Assembly (NCBI GenBank): GCA_030710605.1
Contig: CP092872.1
Location: forward strand, 93,956,627-94,020,626
Reading direction: 5' to 3'
DNA: 64,000 bases
Origin: Cordylochernes scorpioides
Taxonomy: Eukaryota; Arthropoda; Arachnida; Pseudoscorpiones; Chernetidae
Position numbers and translations under genes: made by a program
The notes under the pieces: generated by a model
The model's database searches: none
What the model was told of the DNA's origin: nothing
What the model saw: only the letters and a program-made list of their open reading frames with translations
Shown here: positions 19,980-30,224 of the stretch, piece by piece
How positions within the stretch are numbered: position 1 is the first letter of the stretch
How the letters are laid out: each line of letters starts with the position of its first letter

Positions 19980-20170
19980 CTGCCCTTACTGCAATGATAA
20001 AAATAATGGGAGGGCCTGGCTCATCAGTGGTGAACCCTCCCAGCGGTTTCGCCAGTTTACCATTTAAGTTTACCAATGGTAGATTAAACTGGTGAAACCA
20101 TTGGAAGGGTTCACCACTGATGAGCCAGGCTCTTCCATTATTTTTATCACATTGCAGTAAGGGCAGTAGA
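19980..20170. repeat. Foldback repeat d, palindromic copy
   Basis: Inverted arms share ATAATGG, CCTGGCTCATCAGTGGTGAA, CCTCCCA and TTTCGCCAGTTTA. The outer ends share TACTGCCCTTACTGC. Other copies lie at 26435, 27095, 30225, 60160 and 62100. Confidence 0.7.
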
Positions 20171-20436
20171 AAATTGATTTATTTTTAAAAAGAATCATAC
20201 GCGTCAAAAATCGTTCAATTTTTTTATACCAGATGGCCCGCTAATGCATCGTATTATAATTATGTTTCTAATAACACAACAAGGTTCTAACATCAATTCT
20301 AACAGCTATCCTGGCGTTTGCCAAGACACACATCTATAGGTACTTCCTCGGTGTGGAACTGACGAGTGAAGACCTTGTCTGGAGGAGAACTCTCTCAATA
20401 TGGGGAAACCTTTCTTGCTGAAGACAACTATATATA

Positions 20437-20749
20437 TGTCATAATATATGCTCTTCCAGGATTAATAAAACAAACCAACAGCCAACGAGAGAGAAATGGG
20501 CAGCTAAAGCGAGACACTTTAGACAACTAACTTACGACCATTTTTTGGCCACATTCCTGAGGGGGGCGTCACCACCTGGCGACTATCCTGGTTAGCCCCC
20601 CGGTTGTGTACACAGGGAAAACAGTCGTTCAGCGGATAACGTCTCGCTCGCTACCTCTTTCTCTCTCGGCTGGCTGCCTGGATTATTGCTCTAACAACTC
20701 GTCGTGTGATTATTTCTCTCCTCACCACATTTACCACTATATTGCCACA
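20437..20749. mobile_element. Solo-LTR-like unit 2
   Basis: 313 bp, TGTCATAATATATG to TATATTGCCACA, paralogous to 14830-15133. It sits inside a TA-rich microsatellite, so the target duplication cannot be read. Confidence 0.55.
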
Positions 20750-20939
20750 TATATATATATATATATATATTCCCCTACACTTTATATACCCTTTTACTAT
20801 ATTTTCCCACCTTTATAAAATTTGATTAAAAGAATCAATACAATTGTTTAAATTGTCAATTGTCATATTGAAGTAATGACGTTGATCGACAGTATAAATG
20901 GCACAGAAATATTTAGAAAAAACTTCAATTTAGAAATAT

Positions 20940-20945
20940 TTTATT
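20940..20945 (-). terminator. Poly(A) signal of the 20962 gene
   Basis: AATAAA on the minus strand, 16 bp past the stop codon. Confidence 0.7.
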
Positions 20946-20961
20946 TAAAAAACCTAGTCCG

Positions 20962-21342
20962 TTAATACGAAGGCGGTGGGGCATATGCAGGGATGGCTCC
21001 TGGTAGAGGAAGGTAGGGAGATGGGTAGCTGGGATAGCCGGGGTAGGTAGCAGGGTACGCTAGAGGATAGGCCCCTAGTGGAGGGAGAGCGTAGGGACCA
21101 GCAGCTGCGGCTAGTCCTCCGTAGGCCGCACCGCCAGCAAATCTCGAGGACTGGGCACTCTTCCTGGACTGAGACATCGACATGGTCTGGGACTCTGCCT
21201 GTGAGGATTGTCCAGCGTAGCCTGCTGCCGCCGCTCCAGCTGCCCCCGCGATAAACCTCCTGGACCTCTCCAGGGTCTCCTCCCCTTGAGTCCCTACTGC
21301 TAAGACCACTAGGAGAACTGCTGTAGCCGTCACAGGAGACAT
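20962..21342 (-). CDS. Secreted Tyr/Pro/Ala-rich structural-type protein, paralog
   Basis: 126 residues from the ATG at 21342; an upstream in-frame GTG is not used because the signal peptide starts at this Met. A hydrophobic leader (residues 1-19) is followed by a furin-like RSRR and FIAGAAGAAAAGYAG. The core is AESQTMSMSQSRKSAQSS, and the tail is YPxYPxPY-rich, ending PAYAPPPSY. Layout and core match the 8710-9291 protein, with a shorter tail. Like that gene it is intronless, with a TATA-like box about 40 bp before the ATG and AATAAA just after the stop. It is probably secreted and processed; the tissue and exact role are unknown. Confidence 0.82.
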   Translation of the reverse strand: MSPVTATAVLLVVLAVGTQGEETLERSRRFIAGAAGAAAAGYAGQSSQAESQTMSMSQSRKSAQSSRFAGGAAYGGLAAAAGPYALPPLGAYPLAYPATYPGYPSYPSPYLPLPGAIPAYAPPPSY

Positions 21343-21378
21343 GGTCCGTTCAAATTGGATGATACTCGATCTGTTTGC

Positions 21379-21389
21379 CCTTTTTATCT
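21379..21389 (-). promoter_or_regulatory. TATA-like box of the 20962 gene
   Basis: GATAAAAAGGG on the minus strand, about 40 bp before the ATG, the same spacing as in the 8710 gene. Confidence 0.5.
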
Positions 21390-21399
21390 TCACTTTCTC

Positions 21400-21720
21400 T
21401 ATTCAATGGAAATATCGTGGATTTATTTGGTGTTTGTTCGCCGTGAGTTGTGATGTTTTATTGGATTGTTGCGTGGCTCTCCCTGAGTCTATTTACACCC
21501 TTTCTATCGTACGATACATCCCTATTTACATATTTACGTAGAAATGAAATATGTAAATGGATCTTTGTTTTACTCTTCTCCAGTAAACTACTGAATCCAT
21601 CTTCTCTCTCTTGTGTTAGATAGCCGAAGAGTTCACATAAAGTTCAAAGTCAAATTTAGCTCCAATAACAAACTAATTTGCATACTTTGCGGTCGGTAAA
21701 AGGATTATGATGATGCTACT
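21400..21720. other. Upstream region of the 20962 gene
   Basis: No repeat recognised; it may hold upstream regulatory sequence. Confidence 0.35.
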
Positions 21721-21723
21721 ATA

Positions 21724-22540
21724 CTACACTCATGGACAAAAATTAAGGAAGTTGTACCTTTTACCATGTATATTGGGATTCAGACAACAACTCTGAAAGA
21801 TATTACAGTGACCTTTATTGAAGACACACGAGATAACCAAGTGTGTATACACTCATGGACAAAACTTAAGGAAGTTGTACCTTTTACCATGTATATCGGG
21901 ATTCAGACAACAACTATGAAAGATATTACAGTGACCTTTATTGAAGACACACGAGATAACCAATATACACTCATGGATAAAACTTAAGGAAGTTGTACCT
22001 TTTAGCATGTATATCGGGATTCAGACAACAACTCTGAAAGATATTACAGTGACCTTTATTGAAGACATACGAGATAACCAATATACAATCATGGACAAAA
22101 CTTAAGGAAGTTGTACCTTTCAGCATGTATATCGGGATTCAGACAATAACTCTGAAAGATATTACAGCGACCTTTATTGAAGACACACGAGATAACCAAT
22201 ATACACTCATGGATAAAACTTAAGAAAGTTGTACCTTTCAGCATGTATATCGGGATTCAGACAATAACTCTGAAAGATATTACAGCGACCTTTATTGAAG
22301 ACACACGAGATAACCAATATACACTCATGGATAAAAAAACTTAAGAAAGTTGTACCTTTCAGCATGTATATCGGGATTCAGACAATAACTCTGAAAGATA
22401 TTACAGCGACCTTTATTGAAGACACACGAGATAACCAAGTGTAAACGAAATTGTCTCTGTCTCCTTAAAAAAAAAAAAAAATAGACGACCGGCGATATCA
22501 TAGACTTTCCACTTCCATAAGTTTTTGTCTGTGAGTGTAA
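21724..22540. repeat. MITE-A with its left half amplified six-fold
   Basis: Six tandem units of about 120 bp each start with a TACACTCATGGACAAAA-type end and finish ACACGAGATAACCAA. After the last unit the element continues normally through the poly-A run and GACGACCGGCGATATC to a right end GTCTGTGAGTGTA. The first units carry variants (CAACAACTCTGA) and later ones share TACAGCGACC, so expansion was stepwise. The ORF over 21766-21987 is an artefact. Confidence 0.8.
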
Positions 22541-22604
22541 ATAGGCCCATTAAAGAGCTTCGGATCGAAAGTTTGTCTTTCCTAAATTTCTACGTTACAA
22601 TATA

Positions 22605-22778
22605 TAAAATAGTTAAAAAGACATATATTGGATCAAAATATAATTTATTTTACCAATATTTCAGTTAGCTGAACGCCAACCTTTATTATAATCCCTTGAT
22701 AAAGGTTGGCGTTCAGCCAAATGAAATATTGGTAAAATAAATTATATTTTGATCCAATATATGTCTTTTTAATTCTAG
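22605..22778. repeat. Foldback repeat b, copy 3
   Basis: Inverted GCTGAACGCCAACC / GGTTGGCGTTCAGCC, and both outer ends ATATATTGGATCAAAAT. Confidence 0.75.
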
Positions 22779-22799
22779 GTCTATTTATGGATTGCTCTA

Positions 22800-23120
22800 T
22801 TTAAAAAAGTATATATATAAAATATAAATCCTTTCTCAATAGGTTGATTTATTTTAACCGCGAGCTTACGATATCTAGTTCTTCAACTGGTAAAAGATTA
22901 TGTTAAGAGAGAAGGTGAGAGGGATCGATATATGGTATTCATATTATTGTTGTAAAAGATTATATATAATAATTATTCTTTACAAGAATTGCTTTAAAAA
23001 ATATCAGCAAACATATCTATAGCAATAGCTTACTATAATTTTTTTAGATCATCATTATGTAAGGACCAGTCAACAAGTGAATGACTTTGAGATGAAGAGT
23101 AAAGCCAGTTCAATTTCTAT
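22800..23120. other. AT-rich, no recognised feature
   Basis: Nothing supported. Confidence 0.5.
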
Positions 23121-23129
23121 GTAAATAAC

Positions 23130-23222
23130 ACAAGATGATTATTACCTTACCCAATTGGGAGAATTTGTATGGGGCAAGTCCCTAATAAAGGCTTTCGTGT
23201 GTGCGTGTGTGTGTGTGTGCAT
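23130..23222 (+). repeat. Retroposon 3' end, GGG/CCC hairpin variant
   Basis: TGGGGCAAGTCCCTAATAAAGGC followed by (GT)n, a further stem variant of the 3'-tail family. Confidence 0.55.
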
Positions 23223-23280
23223 TCTTTACAAGAGTAAAAAAAAACTTTTACACGAAAATGTACTAAAAAGGAGAAAATAA

Positions 23281-23635
23281 ATACACTCATAGACAAAAGG
23301 AAATTTCATATTTTAACCATAAACCACTCCTTATTTGCTTATATAACGGCGGATTTCTCATATATGTAAATTGGAACGTTCTTCTTAAAAAAAAAAAAAT
23401 AAATAAAGAGAATAATAAAATAAAATAAAAATAAAAATATAAACATGTGCTAAAAAGTACAATTTCCTTAAGTTTTGTCCATGAGTCTATTTCAGCTACC
23501 GCCTTTGAACAATTAGATTTATAAAAGTCAAAATAAAAACGGCGGGGGACGATCAGCATATATTGAGTGAAGAGATAAAATATATAGTGAGACATATAAC
23601 TTCCACTTCCTTAAGTTTTGTCTATGAGTGTAAAT
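23281..23635. mobile_element. MITE-A copies 4-5, overlapping fragments
   Basis: A left end at 23281 (TACACTCATAGACAAAAG), an internal right end near 23490 (GTCCATGAGTCTA) and another right end at 23631. This suggests one MITE inserted in, or recombined with, another. Confidence 0.55.
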
Positions 23636-23799
23636 AGGCCCATTAAAGAGCTTTGTATTGAAAGCTTGGGGAGAGGAGAAGTCCGACCACACTTCCCTGC
23701 GGTCCCCCCCCTGGACCCTTGGAATATTTGAACAAATTCTGGCTCGTTTCCAAGGTGACTAACGTGGCAACGGCACCCATTTTCCAATGAAGAGTACAC

Positions 23800-23960
23800 A
23801 TATTCTCATGTCCAACAATGGCCGCAGCCTTGCAGAAAATTGACATTGACCCAGAGCAGAAGCTTTACACACCCAAGATAGTGGATATTGCTGCTGCTGT
23901 GATAGAGATGTATGGAGACATATGAAACTCTTCTTTGGACACAACAACAACAACATCGAA
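23800..23960 (+). mobile_element. LINE 3' end (CPTMAALQKI tail)
   Basis: The same C-terminal frame as at 9615 (LQKIDIDPEQKLYTPKIVDI), followed by (ACA)n. Several changes relative to 9615 make it an older copy. Confidence 0.65.
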
Positions 23961-24060
23961 AGCTTGCTTTTTTTTTTAAGTGCAAAATAATGATAGAGGC
24001 TGCCTGGCCTGTATTCATATTTCTTGAAAATAAAGATACTTCGGCCATTAAATCTTTTGT

Positions 24061-24106
24061 TTGCTCCTGACGAGGACAAAAGCTTTTTGTCGAAACGTCG
24101 AGGTAA
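24061..24106 (+). ncRNA. Hammerhead ribozyme candidate, ACGT type
   Basis: CTGACGA (24067-24073), hairpin GACAAAAG/CTTTTTGTC, GAAA (24092-24095), then CGTC. Helix III would be palindromic ACGU, with GTC as the cleavage triplet (24097-24099). Stem I is short (CTC/GAG). Decayed relatives lie at 18769, 29635, 39045 and 53140. Confidence 0.6.
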
Positions 24107-24439
24107 TAAAAAGATTTACTGGCTGAAGTATCCAAGAAAAAATAATGATAGTTATTGTGGAAATACTTTTGGAACTCTAATAGATCAAGTATGGGGGCGT
24201 GAATCATCAGTACAGGGAAGTACTTCATGGAGGACAATGTGACAATAATCTTATAAGAAATAAAGATGAATTATTACATACTTCCCCTAGAGGGCGTGGT
24301 GTCGCACGAGACCTGTCTTCATCCATCTCCATGACGTTTCTGACAATAACTGTCCTAGTGATGCACTAATCCAACCTCATCATGGTTGACAACCAAACAG
24401 GCATCTGCTACCTACAAACTCGAAACTACATTCCATCAT

Positions 24440-24735
24440 TCAAATTTTAAAATAATAATGGAGGTGATACACTTAACAATGAATGAAGATATGCTGTAAA
24501 TACTCCAATGGTTTTATTATCTATCAGAATTTGGTGAGCTTTCAGAAAATAACGGTCTTCTTCAGCTGAAAAAAATTGAGAAAGGGCGAAACCATTAAAA
24601 AAAAATAATAATAATAATAAATAAAAATCAAGATTCAAGCTAAAAAAAAAAACAAAAAAAAAACGGATTAAAATAAAATAATTAGGTTTGAAGAAGAGTT
24701 AAGGGTCGAAAGCTTCCTGAATATTTAATAAAGAA
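24440..24735 (-). repeat. Hammerhead-like remnants near 24510 and 24700
   Basis: CTGAAGAAGACC...GAAAGCTC on the minus strand near 24505-24560, and GAAGAAG...TCGAAAGCTTCC on the plus strand near 24690-24720. Both keep the GAAAGCT block, but their stems are weak. Confidence 0.3.
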
Positions 24736-24769
24736 GTACTTTGATATTGGTCGTTTTCTTTACTTTTAT

Positions 24770-25290
24770 GACAGATTTGCAATCTTTATTGCATTTTTGT
24801 ACCATTTTTTTTTTACATAGTTGCAATCTTTGTTGCATTTTTGTGCTATTTTTTCACATAGTTACAATCTTTGTTGTATTTTGTTATTATTTTTTTCATA
24901 GTTGCAAGCTTTGTTGCATTTTTGTAATATTTTTCCACATAGTTGCAATCTTTGTTGCATTTTTATATTATTTTTTCACATAGTTGCAATCTTTGTTGCA
25001 TTTTTGTATTATTTTTTTACATAGTTGCAATCTTTGTTGCATTTTTGTGCTATTTTTTCACATAGTTACAATTTTTGTTGTATTTTGTTATTATTTTTTT
25101 CATAGTTGCAAGCTTTGTTGCATTTTTGTATTATTTTTTCACATAGTTGCAAGCTTTGTTGCATTTTTGTACTATTTTTTCACATAGTTGCAAGCTTTGT
25201 TGCATTTTTGTATTATTTTTTCACATAGTTACAATCTTTGTTGCACTTTTGTATTATTTTTCACATAGTTGCAAGCTTTGTTTCACTTTT
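24770..25290 (+). repeat. Minisatellite, ~40-50 bp T-rich units
   Basis: About eleven copies of TTGCAATCTTTGTTGCATTT plus a T-rich spacer and CACATAG. The long hydrophobic ORFs over it arise from the repeat and are not genes. Confidence 0.85.
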
Positions 25291-25299
25291 GGATCAGGA

Positions 25300-25420
25300 G
25301 TCCTTACAGGGTACTATCAGCCGGTCAAGCTGAGCCTAGGTTTTCAAGCAAGCTTGTTACTGCTCCTCCTTTTTCACCCGAGCTTGGGACCATCAAAGGC
25401 GGAGTTATCTGTGAACATGA
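25300..25420 (+). repeat. Dispersed repeat D, fragment
   Basis: Shares ACAGGGTACTATCAGCCGG and TTGTTACTGCTCC with 19480-19830 in opposite orientation. Confidence 0.55.
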
Positions 25421-25559
25421 TGAATTAAGGCCACTCTCGTCTTGATAACATTCAGCATTTTTTAAAAGCTTTTTTTTAAGCTATAAAAAAATATATATTG
25501 TATGGTCTAGCCCTACTTCCAGCTAAACACCTCTTTGGTAAATTCTAAAGATTTTACAA

Positions 25560-25680
25560 AACCCTGGTGGATCTCATGACGAGGGCCATTAGTCCAAAAC
25601 CATAATCTCCAGGTAGACGTTCGGAATTTTCCAAATCTGGTGTTGTGGCTTTGTTATATTTCATCTCAATTTGCAGGTGT
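25560..25680 (+). repeat. Penelope-like repeat fragment
   Basis: CATGACGAGGGCCATTAGTCC then AAAACCATAATCTCCAGG is a decayed copy of the 37075/19214 hammerhead, followed by GGTAGACG and TGTTGTGGCTTTGT. Confidence 0.5.
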
Positions 25681-25793
25681 TACATTCGAGCACAGCTCGC
25701 GAGTCACCTTGTCCAGATTATTTACACATGGCGAGTTGTAATGCTGGAGTGGCCCCCGGAACCTTACAGGAGGGCAGTTGTTGGGTATTTGGC

Positions 25794-26115
25794 TGTCAGC
25801 TAGCCATTGGGTCCAGGTCGTCGGATTCGGTGGCTCTGAGGTCGCCTTGATTTTGAACAATTTCTTGTATAGTTGGATTTGATGATTTTTGAAATTGCGA
25901 GAATAGTCTTGTCGCAGAGTCTTGATAAATCTCTTCTATATTAGGCTGGTTGAGATCTTCTTTGAGAATTTTGTTTGAAAGATTGAATGGGGCTCCTATA
26001 GTGATTCGTAAGCAAATCTTCATGAAGGCATCTATTCTTTTTTTATCCGTAGGTGTGATATATTTGCCCCAGACTGGTAGTGCGTACGTGATGATGGGTA
26101 GAATACAGGTTTTGT
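25794..26115 (-). pseudogene. LINE reverse-transcriptase C-terminal fragment
   Basis: The minus-strand frame runs from ILPIITYALPVWGKYITPTD through KRIDAFMKICLRITIGAPF to DDLDPMAS and a stop. YALPVWG and the R-I-T-I-G-A-P block are typical of jockey-type ORF2 downstream of the RT domain. Further codons after the stop look related but are broken. Confidence 0.65.
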
Positions 26116-26434
26116 GACTTTGTTACCGAGCTGATTCTGCAAAATTTGCAGAGACGGTTAATAAATGGCGTATAGTTTTTAACATCAATTTTGACAAGAG
26201 TTAACCTTACTTTTTACAGAGTTTATTCATTGACACCTTATTGATTAGGTCTCTTTGAATATAAAATATTGAGTCATTCAAGAAGTTCATTGAGTCATTT
26301 CCGAAGAGCATTGCTCGAAGCAAATATTTGAATGTAATTCTACTGTCCTATAAGCTTATGTCCATAGTTTACTTGAAAACCATTTCTAAGATTCCATCCT
26401 TCAGTGTAGCATATAAAAGCAGAATGATCCAATA

Positions 26435-26560
26435 CAGTATTAGAGCTCTGAGAAGCGGTCTGGTGGATTTAATTGGCGAAACCGCTGGGAGGGTTCACCA
26501 CTGATGAGCCAAGCCCTCCCAATATATTTTTTTCATCGCAGTAAGGGCAGTAGAAGTTCG
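26435..26560 (+). repeat. Foldback repeat d, half copy
   Basis: TTGGCGAAACCGCTGGGAGG and TTCACCACTGATGAGCCAA, then CAGTAAGGGCAGTAGAA. It is nearly an inverted copy of 30225-30360, including the 60 bp upstream. Confidence 0.65.
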
Positions 26561-26757
26561 TTTTATGTATAAAATAAACATTCGCGCTTTTAAATCCTTT
26601 TATTTTATATGTATAGATGGCGCGTTATTGCTTTGTGTTAATCATTCAATTCTTGTTTATATTAAATCTATAATTACTCGGGTTAAGCATCCAATATATG
26701 AGGATTTTAATTTGACTACAGGAAGAAATATATATATATATTTGCATCTTACATATA

Positions 26758-26991
26758 TACACTCATGGACAAAACTTAAGGAAGTTGTACCTTTTAGCAT
26801 GTATATCGGGATTCAGACACCAACTCTGAAAGATATTTGATACACAATGACTTTTATTGAAGACATACGAGATAACCAAGTGTGAACAAAATTGCTTCTG
26901 TCTCCTTAAAAAAAAAAAATAATAATAATAAATAGGCGACTGGCGATATCAAAGACTTTCCACTTCTCCAAGTTTTGTTCATGAGTGCATA
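26758..26991. mobile_element. MITE-A copy 6, full length
   Basis: 234 bp, TACACTCATGGACAAAAC to TTTTGTTCATGAGTGCA, with the central poly-A and GGCGATATCAAAGACTTTCC. This is the best reference copy. Confidence 0.85.
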
Positions 26992-27094
26992 TTTACATCC
27001 TTGTGCTTTTTATTTGTGTTCTTGGTTCAAATAAAATATGATTCAATTCCAGCAGCCAATGAGAATAGAATATGATGAATGCTTACGAACTCCC

Positions 27095-27365
27095 TAGCTC
27101 ATCAGTTGCAAACCCTCCCAACAGTTTGGGAAAAAAAGGAACAATTTAATGCGATTTTTTTTTTTCTTTTTCAAATAAAACAATTTTCTACTGTCCTTAG
27201 TGAGATAGAAAATATTTGGAGGGTCTCTAAGTGCCGGATATGTAACTAGAATATCCTAATGCAAAATTAGAGAGGTTTGGTAGATTAAACTGGCGAAACC
27301 GCTGGGAGGGTTCACCACTGATGAGCCAGGCTCTTCCAATATTTTCCAGTACAGTTAGGATACTA
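27095..27365. repeat. Foldback repeat d, diverged palindrome
   Basis: The left arm CTAGCTCATCAGTTGCAAACC is decayed. The right arm CTGGCGAAACCGCTGGGAGG, CACTGATGAGCCAGG is intact. Confidence 0.6.
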
Positions 27366-27439
27366 GGGAGTGGTTTATTTGAAGAATTAATGTATAAAAT
27401 AGTTTCTTATATATAATTTTGGTTTGTTTATATCTTGGA

Positions 27440-27611
27440 AGTGTATCTGTCCAGACAGCAGTAAGCACGGCTAGCTAGAGTGAGGTTCGGCCTCTCCCCA
27501 CAAGTTGAACGCAGCGGTGGCGGTATGGTTCAAAGGCGGGGCGTAGTTCAGTCGGCGGCCGGTAGGCGGCGGTAAGGGTGTCAGTCGGTGCCATGTGGAT
27601 AACGTGAGAGC
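27440..27611 (+). promoter_or_regulatory. GC-rich 5' region of the NHS-like gene
   Basis: A CpG-rich block (GGCGGGGCG, CGGCGGCCGG, GGCGGCGG) in an AT-rich window, immediately before the first coding exon. It probably holds the 5' UTR and core promoter; no clear TATA is seen. Confidence 0.5.
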
Positions 27612-27885
27612 ATGCCGTTCCCTCGATGGACGGTAGAGCCGGTGTTTCTGTCGCGGGAGACATTGCCGCCGGACAAACCGCGGGATGACCTGGACGCTAA
27701 GACTAACGCTGCACTTGCACGGGCCATGCGACAGCTCGCCTGTATCGCCCACATCGCTGACCAGGTCTTCGCCGAGGTGGTGCAGGCCTGCAGTGAACTC
27801 AGTGCTCGGGCTCATGCAGCCACTAAGAGGGTTCAGACTTGTGAGGCGATGGTGGCTACGTTCAACGCCAAGAAATGTAAAATAC
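27612..27885 (+). CDS. First coding exon, NHS/GUK-holder-like protein
   Basis: An ATG opens 91 codons (starting MPFPRWTVEPVFLSRETLP) with an Ala/Leu-rich helical stretch NAALARAMRQLACIAHIADQ, and ends at C|GTAAGT, a strong donor with phase-1 splicing. The N-terminal MPF..R.VEP..LSR and the NAALAR..RQL block fit the WAVE-homology region of Nance-Horan syndrome proteins and fly GUK-holder. That region interacts with the WAVE/Abi actin-regulatory machinery at junctions and synapses in the known family members. Downstream exons should lie beyond a long repeat-filled intron to the right; I cannot place them. WASF/WAVE itself is the alternative, but the MPF start and NAALAR favour NHS. Confidence 0.65.
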
Positions 27886-27934
27886 GTAAGTACATCTTAC
27901 TCTGTACTTTAGTTATGTTGCCGTCGTCATACTA

Positions 27935-28375
27935 GCGGTACAACCTAAACTGGCAGATAAACTGAATCCGGACCTCCTATTTGTTTACTGACAAAATACA
28001 ACCTAACCAGAACTTGATCTAACTTGAACCCAACTTAACCTGAACCTAAAGTTACCTAACAATAAGCTAACACGAACCTATAAACTAACCTGTACCTCTA
28101 TATATAACCTAATCTAACTTTAATCTGAACCAAACCTAAGTTAAACTTAACCTGAACCTAATCTAACCTAACAACAACCTAAGCTAACCTGAACCTAATC
28201 GAACTTAGCTTAAACCAAAAACGAACATACAAACTGAACCTAACATTAACCTAACCTTTTAACCCAACCTAATCTTAACCCGTACTAACCTAAACTTAGC
28301 GTCAAAGTAACCTAACTTGAACCCAATTAAACCTGAAACTAACGTAACCTAACCTAACCTGAACCTATCCTAGCA
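27935..28375 (+). repeat. Degenerate CCTAA (TTAGG-type) tract
   Basis: About 440 bp of imperfect AACCT/AACCTAA/AACCTGAACCTAA words without a fixed period. CCTAA is the complement of the ancestral arthropod telomere word TTAGG. It lies just inside the presumed first intron of the NHS-like gene. Confidence 0.7.
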
Positions 28376-28734
28376 ACAAAATCAGCGGTAACATCAGCGA
28401 GACGTAAACAATGAGAGGACCGGAGAGTAACGGTTCTACCACTTCCACTGTATGACCAGTATTTGCGTAAGAGCCAACACCGACACGTTGAAATTTCTTC
28501 CATATTCAAAACCTAAAACTTCACAACTCCCCTGTAAATGTCGCTATACCTGCAATAGTCCACACAATCAGGATCCTATCCGCATATCGGTATAGGTTCC
28601 AATACATCGCCACACTTTCTTCCCTTCTCCTCCTCTATTTACATATTTACCTGAAAATGTATACATCCGGAATACAGAGTTTTATAGCATTATAGTTCGT
28701 CTCTCAACATAGATAAGTCAGTAAGTAGTTAAAA

Positions 28735-29046
28735 TAACAACAACAAAAAGTCTTTATTAAGGACACTAGTCCCATACAGGATTCTCCCAGATACAGAAGT
28801 AAACATAGCAGTTATCTATAGAAGTGGAGATTAACATCGACCTTTCTTCAAGTTGGATCCATCATCTGTGTTACACCTATTGTCTATGCTGTTTTCTCCA
28901 GAATTTGTGAAAAGATAATGGATTGGGTTACCATTAGAACATATGGCGAATTGTTCCATAACCAATCTTTTGACGGGGAATTTCTCTCTCCTTCTACAGT
29001 AACGGACAATAAAACATGTAGTGTGGAAAGTCCTGACTGAATTCAC
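28735..29046 (-). repeat. Retroposon 3' end with GGAC/GTCC hairpin and upstream ORF
   Basis: (CAA)n, AAAGTCTTTATTAA, hairpin GGACACTAGTCC (28761-28772). Directly upstream on the minus strand is an open frame (28831-29046) of protein-like composition (GNPIHYLFTNSGENSIDNRC). It may be the end of the element's own protein; I do not recognise it. Confidence 0.5.
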
Positions 29047-29094
29047 TATTACACAGAGTTCCCTTTAAGTTCTTAGATTTCAATAATAAAACGT

Positions 29095-29315
29095 AATTAT
29101 TGAGTAAAATCAATCATTCCTCCAGGGAAAAGTGTCTTTTCGAAAACCTTTTTATTGTTCTCTAGCTTTCGGGCACGGACGTCCTTCTACAGGAGAAAAC
29201 ATGGTATAATGATATAAGCTAGAGAACAATAAAAATGTTTTCAAAAAGACACTTTTCCCTGGAGGAATGATTGATTTTACTCAATATTTATGCAAGGGAT
29301 TATTTTATAGAAAAC
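29095..29315. repeat. Foldback repeat f, palindromic copy
   Basis: Inverted arms share CAATCATTCCTCCAGGGAAA, GTGTCTTTT and TTTTTATTGTTCTCTAGCTT. The minus strand reads TTCTC-CTGTAGA, a stem GGAC.GTCC.GTGCCC, GAAA, GCTA, GAGAA. The outer TTCTC/GAGAA fits stem I of a hammerhead. Confidence 0.65.
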
Positions 29316-29329
29316 GTAATTATGTTTAA

Positions 29330-29690
29330 ATAGTGAAAAAATGATTCTCACTTAGACAACACATCGCTTTACAGATATGGGAATATCATCATTGAGGTAA
29401 GACTCCATAGTAGCTGATGTATGGAAATACTTATAGTGAGAATAAAGTAGTAAGTAGTTCAAATACGGCAATGTCTTCCAATATCATAGGATCATATGGC
29501 TCACCTAGATCTTTCGATCCACATGCCAGAAATGTCTTTAAACAGAAGATAAACAAGAATATGCTTTATGTTGAAGATATATGTTGCCTGGCCGTAATTC
29601 ATAGCTATTTAAAATAAAAAAAAAATCTTAAGCCAGAAAATTAATATCTCAACGTTTCGACAAAAATCTTTGTCCTCGTTAATAAAAATT
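29330..29690. other. Unidentified sequence ending in a hammerhead-like remnant
   Basis: No gene is supported in 29330-29630. At 29640-29690 the minus strand reads GAGGACAAAG, ATTTTTGTCGAAACGTTGAG, a decayed copy of the 24061 type. Confidence 0.35.
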
Positions 29691-29714
29691 AAAGAATTTG
29701 GCAAGGCGTTATGT

Positions 29715-29945
29715 TGTTGTTGTCGTGTCCAAAGAAGAGTCTCAGATGTCTCCATGCATCTCCATCCCAGCAGCAGCAATATCCACTATCTTGGGTGTGT
29801 AAAGCTGCTGCTCTGGGTATAAGTCAATTTTCTGCAAGGCTGCGGCCATTGCTGGGCATGAGAATATGTATATAGGTGTTAGTTCCACACCAGGACAGTT
29901 GTTGCATGCTTTATAGGTTCTTGTGCCATCTGGATGTATTGCCAT
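29715..29945 (-). pseudogene. LINE ORF2 C-terminus, longest CPAMAA copy
   Basis: The minus-strand frame reads HPDGTRTYKACNNCPGVELT, PIYIFSCPAMAAALQKI and then YTPKIVDIAAAGMEMHGDI. The C-x2-C...C pattern near the end and the (TTG)n-complementary tail mark the end of a non-LTR retrotransposon protein. It is 5'-truncated. Confidence 0.7.
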
Positions 29946-30224
29946 TCCTTTATAGTGTTTTTGTTCTAAGTCTTGTTGGCAAGGCGTTATGAATATATAT
30001 TAAGAAGATGTTTTTTCAATCCTATAATCCCTCCTATACACATTTCCCCATTCCGTCCCCATGTTAAATGCTTATTTCTGATTGTCTGATGGAAGAATTT
30101 ACCAATCAGAATGACCTCGCGGTATCTTCAAGATTTCGAATGAAATATTGCCTTTCAGATATCATATTCATAAAATGAAAGTATTTAAAAGCACAAATGT
30201 TTCTTTTATACATAATACAAACTT

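Noticed and set aside
24741-25428. Long hydrophobic ORFs that look like membrane proteins
   Set aside because: They translate a T-rich minisatellite; the repeated amino-acid pattern follows the DNA period.
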